The notes beneath the pieces are model-generated. The model was given only the letters and a program-made list of their open reading frames with translations, had not been told where the DNA came from and made no database searches. Below, piece after piece: positions 4,866 through 5,481 of a DNA stretch of 5,481 nt (within the stretch, counting starts at the first letter, position 1; each line of letters opens with the position of its first letter). A program made the translations under genes and the position numbers. Source of the DNA: Pseudomonadota bacterium (GTDB lineage: Bacteria; Pseudomonadota; Alphaproteobacteria; Rhizobiales; Xanthobacteraceae); contig JAEZEY010000230.1 of NCBI GenBank assembly GCA_023432845.1, positions 1 to 5,481 of the forward strand, in the 5' to 3' direction.

Positions 4866-5481
4866 ATGCACACGCCCAAGTTCACGCTCATCCTGGCTGC
4901 CGTCGCCGCGGCGCTGTTCATCGCCTTCCGGTTGATCGGCAACGATTACCTGTTCTTCGCCGGCTACACAGTGCTGCAATACATCGTCATCGCCACCGCC
5001 TGGAACATCCTTGGCGGCTATTGCGGCTATGTGAATTTCGGCAGCGCCGGCTTCTTCGCAGTCGGCGTTTACTCGACTGTGTTCTTCTACAACGTCGGCC
5101 AGCAGTTCGATTTCCAACTGCCGATCCCGGTGCTGATGGTGATCGGCGGCCTCATGTCCGGCCTGCTCGGCCTCGGCATGGGCTATCTTACGTTGCGGCT
5201 GCGCGGCGTGTTCTTCGCCATCGCCACTTTGGCATTGCTGGTGGTGATCGAGACCTTCGTCGTCAACTGGTCCTTCGTCGGCGGCTCGCGCGGCGCCTAC
5301 ATCATCCCGCCGTCGGAAATCCCGGTCCTTGGCGCCTTCATCCAGTATCTGTTCCTCATGATGCTGGTTCTGGTCGTGCTGTCACTGGTCGTCGCCCGCA
5401 CCATCGAGCGCTCCAACCTCGGCGTCGGCTTCGCCACCATCCGCGATGACGAACTGGCCGCCGAAGCCTCCGGTGTACCGA
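4866..5481 (+). CDS. livM: Branched-chain amino acid-type ABC transporter permease (LivM family), 3' end beyond the window
   Basis: The ATG at 4866 directly follows the livH stop (TAAATG), and the frame stays open for 205 codons to the right edge. It encodes the second permease of the importer. Visible landmarks are a first membrane helix (about 6-23), TAWNILGGYCGYVNFGSAGF (44-63, the signature of this subfamily), LRLRGVFFAIATLA (110-123), FVGGSRGA (137-144) and the start of the coupling loop IRDDELAAEASGVP (192-205), where the window ends. Families of this type are usually 300-350 residues, so about a third is missing. No separate ribosome binding site is evident, so translation is probably coupled to livH. 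The ATPases LivG/LivF and a periplasmic binding protein are expected nearby but are not in this window. Confidence 0.95.
   Translation, partial: MHTPKFTLILAAVAAALFIAFRLIGNDYLFFAGYTVLQYIVIATAWNILGGYCGYVNFGSAGFFAVGVYSTVFFYNVGQQFDFQLPIPVLMVIGGLMSGLLGLGMGYLTLRLRGVFFAIATLALLVVIETFVVNWSFVGGSRGAYIIPPSEIPVLGAFIQYLFLMMLVLVVLSLVVARTIERSNLGVGFATIRDDELAAEASGVP

Overview
The window is GC-rich, densely coding DNA of the kind found in soil and plant-associated Alphaproteobacteria. The best guess is Rhizobiales/Hyphomicrobiales, near Bradyrhizobium or Rhodopseudomonas. That placement rests on base composition, codon use (GC-rich third positions) and gene families; there is no rRNA or tRNA to anchor it. I see no mobile element, CRISPR array or RNA gene.

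Layout: (1) 1-812, minus strand: the N-terminal 270 codons of a luciferase-like, flavin-dependent monooxygenase that runs off the left edge. (2) 813-937: a divergent promoter region with two short inverted repeats. (3) 938-1933, plus: a dehydrogenase of the 3-hydroxyisobutyrate dehydrogenase superfamily. (4) 1924-3138, minus: an FAD-dependent aromatic hydroxylase resembling 2,6-dihydroxypyridine 3-monooxygenase; its stop codon overlaps that of the dehydrogenase, tail to tail. (5) 3139-3208: a second, 70-bp divergent promoter region. (6) 3209-3670, plus: a small single-domain cupin. (7) 3671-3995: a 325-bp non-coding stretch rich in inverted repeats, with a possible 19-codon leader ORF. (8) 3996-4865 and 4866-right edge, plus: two permease subunits of a branched-chain amino acid type (LivH/LivM) ABC transporter, the second cut off by the window end.

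Taken together, two unrelated flavin oxygenases, an NAD(P)-dependent hydroxyacid-type dehydrogenase, a cupin and a Liv-type importer look like part of a catabolic locus for an organic acid or (hetero)aromatic compound. Liv-type systems in these bacteria often import aromatic acids, amides and other small organic molecules as well as amino acids. This is inference: the genes form at least four transcription units, no regulator or ring-cleavage gene is in view, and no substrate can be read from the sequence.

The coding genes belong to known families. The least explained DNA is the 3662-3995 stretch: a 9-bp inverted repeat spanning the cupin stop codon, several compact hairpins, and a short ORF with a strong ribosome binding site, all ahead of a permease gene that itself lacks a clear ribosome binding site.
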